The notes under the pieces were generated by a model. It was not told the origin of the DNA. It made no database searches and saw nothing but the letters and a program-made list of their open reading frames with translations. Positions 16,014 through 26,274 of a DNA stretch of 64,000 nt are shown here, piece after piece. The translations under genes and the position numbers were made by a program. The stretch covers positions 1-64,000 of the forward strand of contig JBBRAX010000025.1 of NCBI GenBank assembly GCA_038206395.1. Reading direction: 5' to 3'. The DNA is from JAGSPQ01 sp038206395 (lineage in GTDB: Bacteria; Myxococcota; Myxococcia; Myxococcales; Myxococcaceae). How positions within the stretch are numbered: position 1 is the first letter of the stretch; every line of letters begins with the position of its first letter.

Positions 16014-18305
16014 ATGACGAACTTTTTCCGGTTGGCGCTGGCTGGCGTGGCTCTCGGGACACTGGTGGCCTGCTCGGGCGGCGGTAACGTTCCGGCGGCT
16101 TGTGACAAGTCAGAGGCGCTGGACCTGAGCACCAAGGCAGGCGACTGCACGGGGCTCGACCTGAGCAAGCCGCTGGGGAGCCGCACGGTGTGCGCCGAGA
16201 AGATCAAGGCGTGCAGTGCCACTGAGAACGAGACGCTGGCGACGGTCGTCACCTGCCTCGAGAACCTGCCGACCTGTTCAGAAGCGACGAAGGGCACCTT
16301 CTTGAGCCGCCAGGGCGCCTGCTACGCGTCGGTGGAATCGGGCCTGTCGATGGCGTGCCGGGAGTCGCTGTTCGGGATGAAGATCCTGCCGGGCAAGGAC
16401 GCGGGCTTCGACGCGGGTCCTCCGCCGGACGCGGGCCGTCAGCCCAGCGATGGCGGCGGCGTGACGGACTTGATCGCGGTCGCCGACGAGACGGGCTTCG
16501 CCTTCGCCTGGAGCTCGCGGCAGCTCGGCCCAGTCGTGAAGTGGGAGCTGAACCAGTTCGGCACTGCCGATGGGGGCCGGTTCCCCGAGACGTACATCAC
16601 GCCGGCCTCGGCGCGGGCCTACGAGCTGATTCCGATCGCGCTGCCGGGCGACGCGGGCAGTGACGCGGGTGTGGGGCCGCTGACGCGCCAGTTCTTCATC
16701 GCGGGGCTCGACAACGCGGGCTTCCAGGTGTTCGGCGAGGCGCCGGATGCGGGCCAGGTGGCCGTCGTCGATGCGGGTCAGTGTCTCAACGCACTCAATT
16801 GCCCGCCGAACAAGGTGTGCGACCTGGGCGCGTGCGTCTCGCAGACCTGCCAGGCAGGCGGGCCGGTGACGTGCCCGTTCGGCTACACCTGTGAGCCGGG
16901 CCCGATGACGTGCCTGCGCCAGTTCTCGGATGCAGGGACGATTGACGCCGGCGTGGCGATCGACGGCGGCATGTTCCTCGCGCTGCCGCTGCTGTCGAAG
17001 ATGGTGTCGGTGACGACGGGCCCCGTTGGCGTCTCGCCTGAAGTCCCGGTGGGCGGGGTTTCGGCGCGCCGGCTGGACATCGTGGCGATCGACTCCGCCC
17101 GTCAGCTGATCGCGCTCGAGCAGGAAACCCAGCTGTTCGGCCACTACACCTCGCAGCGCGGCAAGGAGCTGCTGAACGACACGGGCAGCGCCTCGGCCAT
17201 CGACCCCGCGGGCTCGCGCGCGAAGCTTGCGTACGTACCCGAGAGCGACACGGTGTTCGCCTGCTACACCTTCGGGCGCGGGGTGCGCATTCGCCGCAGC
17301 AAGGATCTCGGCAAGTCGTGGGGCAATGACGCCGTCACGCTGGCTCCAGAAGACGACGGCGGGTTCAGCTCGCGGTTCTACGACTGCGCGATCGCTCCGT
17401 GGAAGGACGGGTCGGCGATCTTCGCCTACGTGGAAGACGACTCGATCGTGGTGCGCACGGTGTCGGACGCGCTGTCGGTGCCTCCGCTGGCCCAGTCGGA
17501 CTACGCGTTCTTCTCGAGCCCTGCGGACGCGGGGAACATCTACAGCCCGCAGCACCTTGCGATCGCGACCTTGCCGGGGACGCTGCTCGACGGCGGCTCG
17601 GGCTCCATCGTTCACGTCGGCTTTACGGGCACGCGCTCGGTTGGCGCCGGCTCGGACACCGAGATCTACGGTCTGTTCCGCGATGGCTCGACGGGCACCT
17701 TCCTGCCGGCGCAGTTGATCAACCGCAGCCAGACGGGCGGCAGCGGTGACCCGCAGGACTACGTGACCCTGGTGGTCGACCCGCGCACGGGCAAGGGGCT
17801 GGCGGCGTACTCGACGTACGAGCTCGGCGCCTACGCGTCGGTGTACGTGTCGCTGTTCGCTCCGACGACGAAGACCTGGATCACGGGGTCGGACCTCACG
17901 GTGTTCGCGAAGAAGCTCACCGAGTACCCGGTGTTCCCGGCGCGGCAGCAGGCAGACGTGTGGGACGCGTTCTCGCCGTCGCTGAGCGCGACGAAGAACG
18001 GGAAACTCTTCCTCTCGGTGGTCGCCGGCAAGCGCGCGGCGGGTACGCGCGATCTGCGCATGTACCTGGTCGGGTTCGACTTCGAAGCGACTTCTCCGAT
18101 CGCCGGCAAGGGCTGGTTCGTGCCGCCCGGCATCAAGCTCAGCGAGACCAAGGTGCTCGACCCCCGCACCGCGGCAGGCGTCGTCCCGCCGTCCGTCTCG
18201 GCCATCTGCTCGGATCGCCAGCTGTCCGTCTACGGCGCTTTCATTCAGGGCATCGGCGCGATGAACGAGGTCGAGAACACCGCGATCTACGTCAGCCGGC
18301 CGTAG
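16014..18305 (+). CDS. Large lipoprotein with an Asp-box/propeller-like C-terminal half
   Basis: 763 residues. Lipobox Leu-Val-Ala-Cys with Cys20. An N-terminal Cys-containing helical domain (about 25-120) is followed by Asp-Ala-Gly-rich linkers typical of myxobacterial lipoproteins, then a small Cys-rich knot near 260-305. The long C-terminal part (about 330-760) contains an Asp-box-like SKDLGKSWG and repeated beta-strand blocks suggestive of a BNR/sialidase-like propeller. Catalytic residues of sialidases are not recognisable, so an enzymatic role is not claimed. The ribosome-binding site is weak (AAGGA, long spacing). Confidence 0.78.
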   Translation: MTNFFRLALAGVALGTLVACSGGGNVPAACDKSEALDLSTKAGDCTGLDLSKPLGSRTVCAEKIKACSATENETLATVVTCLENLPTCSEATKGTFLSRQGACYASVESGLSMACRESLFGMKILPGKDAGFDAGPPPDAGRQPSDGGGVTDLIAVADETGFAFAWSSRQLGPVVKWELNQFGTADGGRFPETYITPASARAYELIPIALPGDAGSDAGVGPLTRQFFIAGLDNAGFQVFGEAPDAGQVAVVDAGQCLNALNCPPNKVCDLGACVSQTCQAGGPVTCPFGYTCEPGPMTCLRQFSDAGTIDAGVAIDGGMFLALPLLSKMVSVTTGPVGVSPEVPVGGVSARRLDIVAIDSARQLIALEQETQLFGHYTSQRGKELLNDTGSASAIDPAGSRAKLAYVPESDTVFACYTFGRGVRIRRSKDLGKSWGNDAVTLAPEDDGGFSSRFYDCAIAPWKDGSAIFAYVEDDSIVVRTVSDALSVPPLAQSDYAFFSSPADAGNIYSPQHLAIATLPGTLLDGGSGSIVHVGFTGTRSVGAGSDTEIYGLFRDGSTGTFLPAQLINRSQTGGSGDPQDYVTLVVDPRTGKGLAAYSTYELGAYASVYVSLFAPTTKTWITGSDLTVFAKKLTEYPVFPARQQADVWDAFSPSLSATKNGKLFLSVVAGKRAAGTRDLRMYLVGFDFEATSPIAGKGWFVPPGIKLSETKVLDPRTAAGVVPPSVSAICSDRQLSVYGAFIQGIGAMNEVENTAIYVSRP

Positions 18306-18309
18306 CGCC

Positions 18310-18340
18310 CGTTCGCCCGAGAGCAGTCGAGGGATGAGCC
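18310..18340. repeat. Dispersed hairpin repeat, copy A
   Basis: Contains the core CGAGAGCAGTCGAGGGATGA, shared with copies near 28.7, 45.0 and 53.1 kb. It lies five bases behind the stop of the 763-residue lipoprotein gene. The left arm is diverged here (GTTCGCCC instead of GTTCATCC). Confidence 0.8.
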
Positions 18341-18796
18341 TTTCGCAGAGACACGGTACCGGGCGATTGAGACGCGCCCGCTGCGCATGGGCGAAGTCGA
18401 CCTCGAGTATCCGGCCACCGCCGAGGGGTGTCCGCAGCGACTTGCCCAAATGACGCGTTAGCCCTGATTTTTTATTAGGGCTTGGACGCATCAAAAAAAA
18501 GTCCGCCGCGAGCTCTATCAGCCGCCTCTGGGCACCCAGATGCCGAAGACGAACCTTCATGAAGTCGAAGGCCTTCTCGAGGTCGGTGAAGAGGTGATTG
18601 GCGTTGAGGGGGTGGCTCCGGTCTTTGCGGAACTTCTCGACTGTGTCCGGCGTGTAGCCGCCGCCGACCGAAGCGCGCGTCTTCGAAAGATCGTCTCAAA
18701 GCCGTTGGTTGACGCGGTGCCAGGGCAGGTTTTCTTTGCCGTCAAAGATGTTCGACCACACGTTGCGGTCGCGTCCCAGCGCCTCTTCCACCGTGG
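18341..18796. other. Gene-poor stretch with possible degraded coding fragments
   Basis: No intact gene seen. Near 18463-18485 a short inverted repeat (AGCCCT/AGGGCT) with a T-rich loop could be a weak terminator for the upstream lipoprotein gene. On the minus strand between about 18480 and 18796, several frames carry protein-like segments separated by stops and frame changes. Examples are VWSNIFDGKENLPWHRV near 18705-18770 and DLEKAFDFMKVRLRHLG near 18525-18585. This looks like the remains of one decayed gene; its family is not recognised. Confidence 0.4.
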
Positions 18797-19417
18797 TCAG
18801 CCCGGCGGACGAACGCGGGTCGGCGCGACGACGCAGCGGCCCGCGGAGCACGCCGCCGCCGCGGGAGGTGGAGCCAGGCAGGGCGAGCAGTTGGGAGCAT
18901 CGCCCCCGGGGGAAAGCCCGAACCTCACCTCGCCCTTCTTCGGCGGAGCCGCAGGTGGCCGTGACCCTTCGACCGCCGGCGCCTTCGCGCGGGACACGGC
19001 GACCGGCTGGGTGCCGGGGCAGCAGCCGCAGGGCCCGGGGCGGCACACGGGGGCCGGCCAGGAGATCGTGCAGTCGGCGTTCGAGCTGCACTCGGTTGGA
19101 GCTGCGGGCACGGCCTCACACGCACCGCTGCGGCAAACGGCGCGAAGCTCAGACTCGGGCTTGGGCGCCGCGCAGCGAGGCGCCGACTCGCACCTGCTTT
19201 CCCCGCACTTGACGACGGCGCAGCGATCTTGGCGGCGCTTGAGCTCGGCGGCGTCGATCGCGTATGGGTCGCCGTTGCAGCCGCACCGGTTCCCGCAGCA
19301 GCCCTGAAACGAGGAGATCACGCACTGGCCGTCACTGGTGCACGCCGGACGCGGCGGAGGAACGTCCGCCCCTGCGGTGAGGCTCAGCAATGACAGCGCG
19401 GCAACCCAGCGCCTCAC
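18797..19417 (-). CDS. Cys-rich secreted protein overlapping the IgGFc-type lipoprotein gene
   Basis: 206 residues with a signal peptide (MRRWVAALSLLSLTAGA). Two similar Cys-rich modules follow (about 20-100 and 100-200). Each has a CxSDxxC/CSSNADC opening and a C-C-G-x-C cluster, then a Pro/Ala-rich stretch. GTG start at 19417 overlaps the upstream TGA (GTGA), indicating translational coupling with the 882-residue lipoprotein. Such modules often serve as protease-inhibitor or binding units, but no specific role can be assigned. Confidence 0.72.
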   Translation of the reverse strand: MRRWVAALSLLSLTAGADVPPPRPACTSDGQCVISSFQGCCGNRCGCNGDPYAIDAAELKRRQDRCAVVKCGESRCESAPRCAAPKPESELRAVCRSGACEAVPAAPTECSSNADCTISWPAPVCRPGPCGCCPGTQPVAVSRAKAPAVEGSRPPAAPPKKGEVRFGLSPGGDAPNCSPCLAPPPAAAACSAGRCVVAPTRVRPPG

Positions 19418-22062
19418 CCGCCGGGGTTGATGCCCGAGACGATGGTGGTGAGGTCGAGGCCGCCCGTGTAGCCGTAGCTCACGTACGAGTCGTACCCGAA
19501 CACCGTCACACCCGCGCCCGGGGCAGGCGTGATGCCCGGCTTCGGAGTCACGTTGATCGTGTGGGTGCCGACCGTGATTGCGTGGTTCTTCGAGCTGAAC
19601 GGCGAGTTCGCGATCGGCACGAAGCTGGCCATCGAGATCGCGACGCCGTCGACCTCGACCGACAGCACCTTGCTCGTGTCGATCGACAGCCCGATGTAGT
19701 TGTCCTTGATGCCGGGCGCCGCGAGCACCGTGTAGCTGGCGCGCCACTGCTCCGCCGGAGGCACCAGCACCATCGACGGGTCTCCCTGCTCAGGGTCGGT
19801 ACCGAGGCCCAGCGTGCTGCCCTGGCCGGGGAACATCTGCACCAGCGCCGCCGGGAAGTCGGTGGTGACGGTGAAGTTCGCGGTGCTCTTGAACTCCATG
19901 TGCGAGGCGCCCGCGAGGCGGCAGTTGTTGGCCGCGAGGCTCGTCCCCGCGAGGCAGCGGTTCGGGGCCAGCACGTCACCCGCGGCGGGCGCGGTGCTGA
20001 ACTTCACCAGCGTGCCGTTGGGGCAGGGCGAGCCGGCGGTGGTCGCCGAGCAGCTGGCGACGATCTTCCAGTGGTCCGGCGCCTTGTAGGCGAAGGCCTG
20101 GTTGACCTGGCGCAGCGGCGCCGAGCGCTGGGCGACGAAGGTCTTGCCCCACGTAATGAACGGGAAGATCTGCTCTTCGACGTGGTCGCACGCGACGCGG
20201 TCGTACGGCTTGGTCGTGCACGAACCGCCGCCGAACAAGGCGATCGGGCTGCTCGAGGTGATCACGGTGCCGGTGAGATCATTGTCGACGCGGCAGACCT
20301 TGTTGCTGCCGCCGAACGGGTTGTTCGCGCACTCGATGTTGTTGGCCGCGCCGAGGTTGTTCGACGCCAGCTGCAGCACGTCGTAGCTGTTCAGGGTGAA
20401 GTTCCGCGTCTCACCTTTGGTCATCGCCGTGATGCCGCCACCCGCGACAGTGGCCGCCGACGACTTCACCGTCACCGTGGTGTTGTCGACGGTGCCGACG
20501 ATCGTGATGTAGCCGTTGCCGTCACCAGCGATGGGGCCCGTGTTCGAGTTGGTCGTGGTGAAGTAGGTGTGTTCCTGGCTGATCGCGACGTGGCTGGTGC
20601 CGAGGTCGTGCGCGGGCAGCAGCAGCGACGCGTCGTTCGAGAACGTGTTGTACGAGCACTTCTTGCCGCCGCCAGGAGCATTCGCGCACACCCCCGCATT
20701 CGGGTCTCCGAGCAGGAAACACAGCGGGTCGATGGCCGCCAGATCGTTGCAAGCGCAGTCCTGGGCGCCGACGCTACCGGTGCAGGCTTTCGTGTACTTC
20801 ACCGCGTCCAGCGGGTTGAACTGGTAGACGGTGATCGGGCGGGTCGAGGTGATCTTGTACGCGTACCGCGCGCGGCCGGTGCTCGCGATGCCGACCGGGT
20901 TGCTGTCGCCGCCGATCGACTGCCAGGGCACGTAGATCGTCATCAGGCCCTTCGACACATCGTTCTTGCCCGGCACCGTGACGTTCGACACCGTCTGCAG
21001 CGTGGCGCCGAACATGCGGGTGATGATGACGTTGGTCGGCTCGATCGAGCGGTTGGTGACGACGAAGGCGAAGCTCGACTGTTGGGCGAGGGTGCCCTGG
21101 CCGCTGGTGACGCCGCCCTTGAAGAACTTGTCGACGTTGTTGTCCTGAACCGAGGTCCAGTACTCGCAGCCGAAGTAGCTCTTGGCCGCGACGGCCTGAT
21201 CGCACTCGTGCACGCAGACGCCGTTCTGGCACTCGCCCGCCGAGTCCACGCCACCGTCGGGGAAGGTGAGGCACGACACCGGAACGAAGCTGCCCATCGG
21301 GCCGCACAGCTGCTGCGTGGTCACGTTCAAGCACGACGTCATCCCGGGAATGCAGGCGGGCGGCTTGCACTGCGGCATCGTGGTGGTGGCGTTGAGCTCA
21401 CACACCTGGGTGATGCAGGTGCCGTCGAGGTTGTCGCCGGTGTTGGTCCACTTCTGGGTCAGCGTCTCGTCGGCGCTCTTCTGGCAGGTCTGCAGCGACT
21501 TGCTGTCGGGGCTGCAGCGGGTGCTGCCGGGGGTGCACTCGCGGCACTCTCCCTGGGTGCAGGTGCCAGCACCCGAGCAGATGATCGTCCGCAAGCCGCT
21601 GCCGTCGTCGCGACACACCGAGACCTGGGTCGAGGTCCCGCCGTCCGTCGGAGGAATGCACGCCGCCGAGGCTGGCTGGCACGCGAGGCACTTCTCGTTC
21701 TTGCAGAAGCCCGTCGCCGGGCAGACCTCCTTCACCGACCAGGTGTTGTCGGTGCCGCACGTCTCCAGCGCCTTGCCATCGGTGGTGCAGCGATCCGCGC
21801 CGGTGGTGCAGGGGATGACGCGCGGGCCAGCATCGGCGGGGGGCGGCCTGGGCTCGCACATGCCGACGAAGAGATTGCAGCGCTGGCCGTCGGGGCAGTT
21901 GCCGTCACGCTCGCAGACGAAGCGGCAGAGGCCGGCGACCAGCCGTTCGCCCTCTTCGCAGATCAAACCAGCGTCCTGGGGGCCGACGACGCGGGTCGGC
22001 TTGCACCCGGAAAGGGCAAGACCCAACACCGCAATGGCGCCAGCGAGGCGAACGAAGTTCAT
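19414..22062 (-). CDS. Cys-rich lipoprotein with IgGFc-binding-type domain
   Basis: 882 residues. Lipobox Leu-Ser-Gly-Cys (Cys20), then about 270 residues of Cys-rich EGF-like units, then a long beta-rich domain (about 300-880). This has features of the IgGFc_binding family: FAFVVTNRS, IYVPWQS, an internal HVEEQIFPFITWGK block and the C-terminal GYDSYVSYGYTGG. In myxobacteria these are surface proteins, presumed adhesins; the mammalian-antibody name is historical. ATG with GGGGAAG ribosome-binding site. It is followed by the overlapping Cys-rich secreted protein gene. Confidence 0.85.
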   Translation of the reverse strand: MNFVRLAGAIAVLGLALSGCKPTRVVGPQDAGLICEEGERLVAGLCRFVCERDGNCPDGQRCNLFVGMCEPRPPPADAGPRVIPCTTGADRCTTDGKALETCGTDNTWSVKEVCPATGFCKNEKCLACQPASAACIPPTDGGTSTQVSVCRDDGSGLRTIICSGAGTCTQGECRECTPGSTRCSPDSKSLQTCQKSADETLTQKWTNTGDNLDGTCITQVCELNATTTMPQCKPPACIPGMTSCLNVTTQQLCGPMGSFVPVSCLTFPDGGVDSAGECQNGVCVHECDQAVAAKSYFGCEYWTSVQDNNVDKFFKGGVTSGQGTLAQQSSFAFVVTNRSIEPTNVIITRMFGATLQTVSNVTVPGKNDVSKGLMTIYVPWQSIGGDSNPVGIASTGRARYAYKITSTRPITVYQFNPLDAVKYTKACTGSVGAQDCACNDLAAIDPLCFLLGDPNAGVCANAPGGGKKCSYNTFSNDASLLLPAHDLGTSHVAISQEHTYFTTTNSNTGPIAGDGNGYITIVGTVDNTTVTVKSSAATVAGGGITAMTKGETRNFTLNSYDVLQLASNNLGAANNIECANNPFGGSNKVCRVDNDLTGTVITSSSPIALFGGGSCTTKPYDRVACDHVEEQIFPFITWGKTFVAQRSAPLRQVNQAFAYKAPDHWKIVASCSATTAGSPCPNGTLVKFSTAPAAGDVLAPNRCLAGTSLAANNCRLAGASHMEFKSTANFTVTTDFPAALVQMFPGQGSTLGLGTDPEQGDPSMVLVPPAEQWRASYTVLAAPGIKDNYIGLSIDTSKVLSVEVDGVAISMASFVPIANSPFSSKNHAITVGTHTINVTPKPGITPAPGAGVTVFGYDSYVSYGYTGGLDLTTIVSGINPGG

Positions 22063-22092
22063 GACTTCCCCTTGAACGAAGGGGGCGACGTA

Positions 22093-25000
22093 TCAGTCGC
22101 CGAGGTTGTCAATCAAGCTGGTGAAGTCGGCCTCGTCGTCGTCGTCGCCCTTCTTCTTGGCCGGCAACGTCGTCCCGGCAGGCATCACCACCGTCCGTTC
22201 TTCCCGGTCGGGCGGCCGCTTGCCCGGCGGAGCGGCCGTCAGCACCGGATTTCCCGACTTCGCCGCTGCCACCGACGGCTGCGTCGCGGCCCCGGCACTG
22301 CGCGCCGACGGTGTGCCCGGCTGCGTCTTCGGAGGGATCCGCACCGCTTCCGTTCGCATCCCATCTGGCGCCGGAATCGAAGGCGGCGGGGCGCGAAGCT
22401 CGACCGGAATCACGTTCGCGCGGGTCGCCTGATCCATGTCTTCGTCACCCAATGCGCTGCTCAAAGCGGCGCTGATCGGCGACTTGTCGGCCGGCCTGGT
22501 CAGGCCCGGGCGCGCGGCTGCGCTGGCGCTGGCTGCCGGCTTGTTCTTGTACCGGGCCAGCTCGAGCTCGACCACCTTGAGCGCCTTGCTCTTTTCCTGC
22601 ACCGCGGCCTGCAGGCGCTGAACTTCCTGCGCCTTGACCTGCTCGCGACGATCGAGCTCGGCCTTCTGCTTCGTGCCCAGCTCTTCCATCTGCGCCAGGT
22701 GCTTGCCCTCGAGCTCCTTCTTCTCGCGCATCAGGGCCTGCATCTTGGTGGTGGCCTCGGTGGCCTTCGTCTCGGCGACCTGAACCCTGGCGCCGAGCTC
22801 CTTCTCGCCCTTGGCGCGAACGGCGGTCGCTCCTTCCAGCGCCTGCTCGAGCTCGCTGACCTTGCGACCGCGCAGCGCGAGCTGGTTGTTGAGCTCTTTC
22901 GCCTTCGCTTCGGAGTCCTGGTTGCGGGCCTGCGCTTCGGCCTGCACCTGGGCGACGCGCGCCTCGGTGCGCTGCAGCTTGGCGGCGAAGTCGTCGGCCA
23001 CCTTCTTCGCGTTCACCTTCTCGAGCTGCAGGGCGTTGTTCGCTTCGGTGACCCGCGCGTTCGCCTGCTGAATCTGCGACTGCATCTGCGCCTTCAGCTG
23101 GTCGCGTTCCTTCGCCGCGGCCTCACCGTTCGCGTTCGCCTTCTGCAGGTGCTCGTTCTTCTCGGTGAGATCTGCGCGAACCGACTCGAGCTCGTGCGAG
23201 GTGCCGGCGAGGCGGCCCTGCATCTCGTCCATTTTCTTCTTCGTCTCGTCCGTGAGCGACTTGACCTTGCTCTCGAGGACCTTGAGGGCCTCGCCCTTCG
23301 CCAGCGCATCGCGGGTGAGCGCGTCGGCCTGGCGGGTCTTTTCCTGCGAGAGCGCGGTGAGCTTGCGCAAGGTGTCGGCGAGCTCCTTGCTCTTGTTGGC
23401 GAGGTCGTTTTGCAGCAGCTCTTCGCGGCGCTGCGCCTCGTCGGTGAGGGTGGCGATGCGCTCTTCGAGGTGGCCCTTCGCGTCCTGCGCGTGGGCGAGG
23501 GTGGCGCTGAGCTGGGTGACCTCGGCGACGCGCTGCCCGAGCTCCTGCTTGATGCCGGCCAGCTGCTCGTTGAGATCCAGGCCCTGGTCTCGGGCGCTGT
23601 TGAGCTCGCTGGTCATCTTCACCAGCTCGGCCTCGAGGATCTGCTTCGTCGACGCGTGGTCGGCGAGCTCTTTCTTCAGCCGCGCTTCCTTGTCGCTCAG
23701 GTTCGAGCTGGTCGCCGCGAGGTTGACCTGCGTGGTCTCGAGCTGCTCGGCCAGGCCGTCGCGGGCCTCGGTGAGCGAGCCGATCTCGGCGGTGGTCTCT
23801 TTCTGCAGATCCGCGTGGGCGGCGGCCTCGGCTTCGTAGTTTCCAGAGGCTTCCGACAGCGCGCTCTTCAGCTGGCCGATTTCGCCAGACAGCCGTTCTT
23901 CCAGCTCGGACTTCGAGGCTTCCGACGCGCGGAAGAGGCCGGTGACGCGGGCCACCTCGTTGCGGGCGGCTTTGCCCTCGCCTTCGCGCTCGGTGCGTTC
24001 GGCGCGGGTCTTCTCGAGCTCCGTCTGCGTCTGCGAGAGCACTTTGGCGGTGTCGGCCTGCTCGCGGGTCTTTGCCTCGAGGGTCTCGCGCGTCTCGAGC
24101 AGCGTGTCTTGCGCGCTGGCGAGCTCTTTCTGGGTGGTGTCGAGGGTGCTGCTGAGCCGCTCGATGTTGCCTTCGCGATCTTCGACGGTCGAAGTGAGGG
24201 CTTCGATCTCGCCCTTCTTGTTCGCGATGTCTTCTCGCGCGGCAGAAATCTCGGCGTCCCGATCGGCAGTGGTCTTCTGCGACCGCTGCAGCTCGTCAGA
24301 GAGGTCGGTGATCTTCGCGTCGCGATCCGAGAGGTCGGCGTTGAGGCCGTCGATCGTCGCCTGGCGGGCCTCCAACGTCTTGCCGAGCTCTTCGCCGCGC
24401 GTGTTGGCAGCGGCAAGGTCGGCTTCGAGCTGTTCCTTCGCGGCTCCAACTTCGCCGAGCTCGGCGTTGAGCTCTTCTTCGCGGTCGGCGAGGGCGGCCT
24501 TGGTGGCCTCGACTTCACCTTCGAGCTCGCCGATGCGCTCGAGCTTTTCCTGCACCTGCGACTGCAGCTCGGCTTCCTGGCGATCTTTGCGCTCGACGGT
24601 GTCGGCGAGCTCTGTCTCGAGGTGCTCGATGCGGCCCGCGCGTTCGACCAGCTTGTCGTTGAGGTCGGTTTCCTGTTCCTGCTTCTCGAGCTGCAGGGCT
24701 TCGAGGCTGCCCTTGACGCTGGTGAGCTCGCCTTCGAGCTCGCCGATCTTTTCCGAGTTGCGCGCCGAGTTGTCCGACGCTTCCGCGCGGAGGCGATCGA
24801 TCTCAGAGTCGCTGCGCGTGTGGTGGTCGACCGCCTCGCGAACCTCTTCCTGAAGGCGGCTGACGGTGGCTTCGCGTTCGAGGCGGGTCTTGTCCAGCGA
24901 CTCGTTGAGGCCCTGCACCTGCTTCTCGTACTCGCCGTACTTGCCGTCGCGGCCGGCGATGGTGCCCGACAGCTCGGTGCGGGTGCCTTCGAGGTCCGAC

Positions 25001-26208
25001 TTCAGGGCGAGGATCTGCAGGTCGCGCGCGGCGTTGGCTTCGGTGAGGTTCTTCTCTCGAACTTCGCTCTCGATCGTCGCGGTGCCGAAGTCCTTCTCGA
25101 GCACCGAATACTCTTTCTGATGCGCTTCGATCTCGGCGGCGCGGCGGTTCAGCTCTTCTTCTTTGTGCGAGATCTCGCGGCGGAGGACGTTGATGTCCTT
25201 TTCCTTCGCCGAGACGACTTCGATCACTTCCTTCTCGCCGATGAACTTCTGCAGCAGCAGGTCTTCGATCTGCCGGCCGTGATCGCGTTCCTTCTCGATC
25301 ATCGAGGCCTGCGCGTCGTTGAGGCGGCGCGTCAGATCGTCGAGCTGCATCTTCGTGCCCTGAATCTCGACGTCCTTCTCGCTGACGCGATCTTCGACCG
25401 ACAACAGCTCGCGCTCACGCACCGACCAGATCTCAGAGATGCGCGCGATCTGCGCTTCGCGAATCTTCAGCTCGTCGCGCAGCAGCTGCACCTTGCCTTC
25501 CGGGGTGCCCATCAGGTCGCGGCGGGCGCCCGTGGTGCGGCGGACTTCACGCGACTCGGCGAGGAGCTCAGCCTTGCGATCGGCGATCGAGGCAAAGGCG
25601 CGATCGAGGAAGGTGCGGTCTTCGTCGTTGAGGGCGCTGCGGCGCTCGCGCTTGGGCAGGCGGGGTGGCCCAGAAGCGGCGCGCTGAATCGGCGGGGGAC
25701 CTGCAGGGGCGGAAGGCGCTTCGGCCTTCGGCGGCGCCTTGCCCGAGAGCGCGGCGTCGAGGGCGAGGTCTTCGTCATCGCCCAGGTTCGGCTCGGCGGC
25801 TGGCATCTCAGGCACTGTGGCGGACTCCGGGCTTCCAGGCGGCATGATGTGGGCGGTGAGCCGCATCAGCTCACCCATCTCGAAGGGAATCGGCAGGTAG
25901 CCGTGGGCGGCGTTGGCGCTGGTGCTGTGCTGCTGCAGCGCCTCGGGGGCCACGTCGCTGGAAAGCAAGATGACCGGCAGGTTCGCGCCGAACTTGCCTT
26001 TGCGAATCGTGCCGCAGAGCACGAAGCCGCTTTGATCGGGCAGCTCGGCGCGCAGGATGACGAGGTCTGGGCGGCGCTTTTCGAGCTCGCGCGAGGCGTC
26101 GGCGGCAGTGGCCGCGAGGGAACAGGAATAGCCGGCGTCGTGAAGCACGGAGGCCATGGTGAGAGCGAAATCGTTCTGGCTTTCGACAATGAGGACGCGT
26201 CGTTCCAT
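22093..26208 (-). CDS. aglZ: AglZ-like pseudo-receiver/coiled-coil gliding-motility protein
   Basis: 1371 residues. N-terminal receiver-like domain (1-122), then a disordered Pro/Ala linker (about 125-185). About 1000 residues of nearly unbroken heptad coiled coil follow (Glu/Lys/Arg/Leu-rich, about 190-1225), then a disordered Pro-rich tail ending in acidic residues (DDDDEADF). The receiver lacks the phospho-acceptor: VILRAELPDQSG has Arg where Asp is expected, and the conserved Lys is Ile in LPIPF. Architecture and length match AglZ of Myxococcus xanthus, a filament-forming scaffold of the focal-adhesion gliding machinery under Frz control. FrzS has the same plan but is much shorter. Confidence 0.87.
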   Translation of the reverse strand: MERRVLIVESQNDFALTMASVLHDAGYSCSLAATAADASRELEKRRPDLVILRAELPDQSGFVLCGTIRKGKFGANLPVILLSSDVAPEALQQHSTSANAAHGYLPIPFEMGELMRLTAHIMPPGSPESATVPEMPAAEPNLGDDEDLALDAALSGKAPPKAEAPSAPAGPPPIQRAASGPPRLPKRERRSALNDEDRTFLDRAFASIADRKAELLAESREVRRTTGARRDLMGTPEGKVQLLRDELKIREAQIARISEIWSVRERELLSVEDRVSEKDVEIQGTKMQLDDLTRRLNDAQASMIEKERDHGRQIEDLLLQKFIGEKEVIEVVSAKEKDINVLRREISHKEEELNRRAAEIEAHQKEYSVLEKDFGTATIESEVREKNLTEANAARDLQILALKSDLEGTRTELSGTIAGRDGKYGEYEKQVQGLNESLDKTRLEREATVSRLQEEVREAVDHHTRSDSEIDRLRAEASDNSARNSEKIGELEGELTSVKGSLEALQLEKQEQETDLNDKLVERAGRIEHLETELADTVERKDRQEAELQSQVQEKLERIGELEGEVEATKAALADREEELNAELGEVGAAKEQLEADLAAANTRGEELGKTLEARQATIDGLNADLSDRDAKITDLSDELQRSQKTTADRDAEISAAREDIANKKGEIEALTSTVEDREGNIERLSSTLDTTQKELASAQDTLLETRETLEAKTREQADTAKVLSQTQTELEKTRAERTEREGEGKAARNEVARVTGLFRASEASKSELEERLSGEIGQLKSALSEASGNYEAEAAAHADLQKETTAEIGSLTEARDGLAEQLETTQVNLAATSSNLSDKEARLKKELADHASTKQILEAELVKMTSELNSARDQGLDLNEQLAGIKQELGQRVAEVTQLSATLAHAQDAKGHLEERIATLTDEAQRREELLQNDLANKSKELADTLRKLTALSQEKTRQADALTRDALAKGEALKVLESKVKSLTDETKKKMDEMQGRLAGTSHELESVRADLTEKNEHLQKANANGEAAAKERDQLKAQMQSQIQQANARVTEANNALQLEKVNAKKVADDFAAKLQRTEARVAQVQAEAQARNQDSEAKAKELNNQLALRGRKVSELEQALEGATAVRAKGEKELGARVQVAETKATEATTKMQALMREKKELEGKHLAQMEELGTKQKAELDRREQVKAQEVQRLQAAVQEKSKALKVVELELARYKNKPAASASAAARPGLTRPADKSPISAALSSALGDEDMDQATRANVIPVELRAPPPSIPAPDGMRTEAVRIPPKTQPGTPSARSAGAATQPSVAAAKSGNPVLTAAPPGKRPPDREERTVVMPAGTTLPAKKKGDDDDEADFTSLIDNLGD

Positions 26209-26274
26209 GGGGGCGGCTTCAGCTTCCCACCGACTCCAGAGGCCGTAAACAGCCTTCGTTTCGCGCTTAGAGAA

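Noticed and set aside
16278..18560. 760-codon minus-strand frame opposite the large lipoprotein gene
   Set aside because: Arg/His-rich shadow of the 16014-18305 gene, which has a lipobox and sensible domains.
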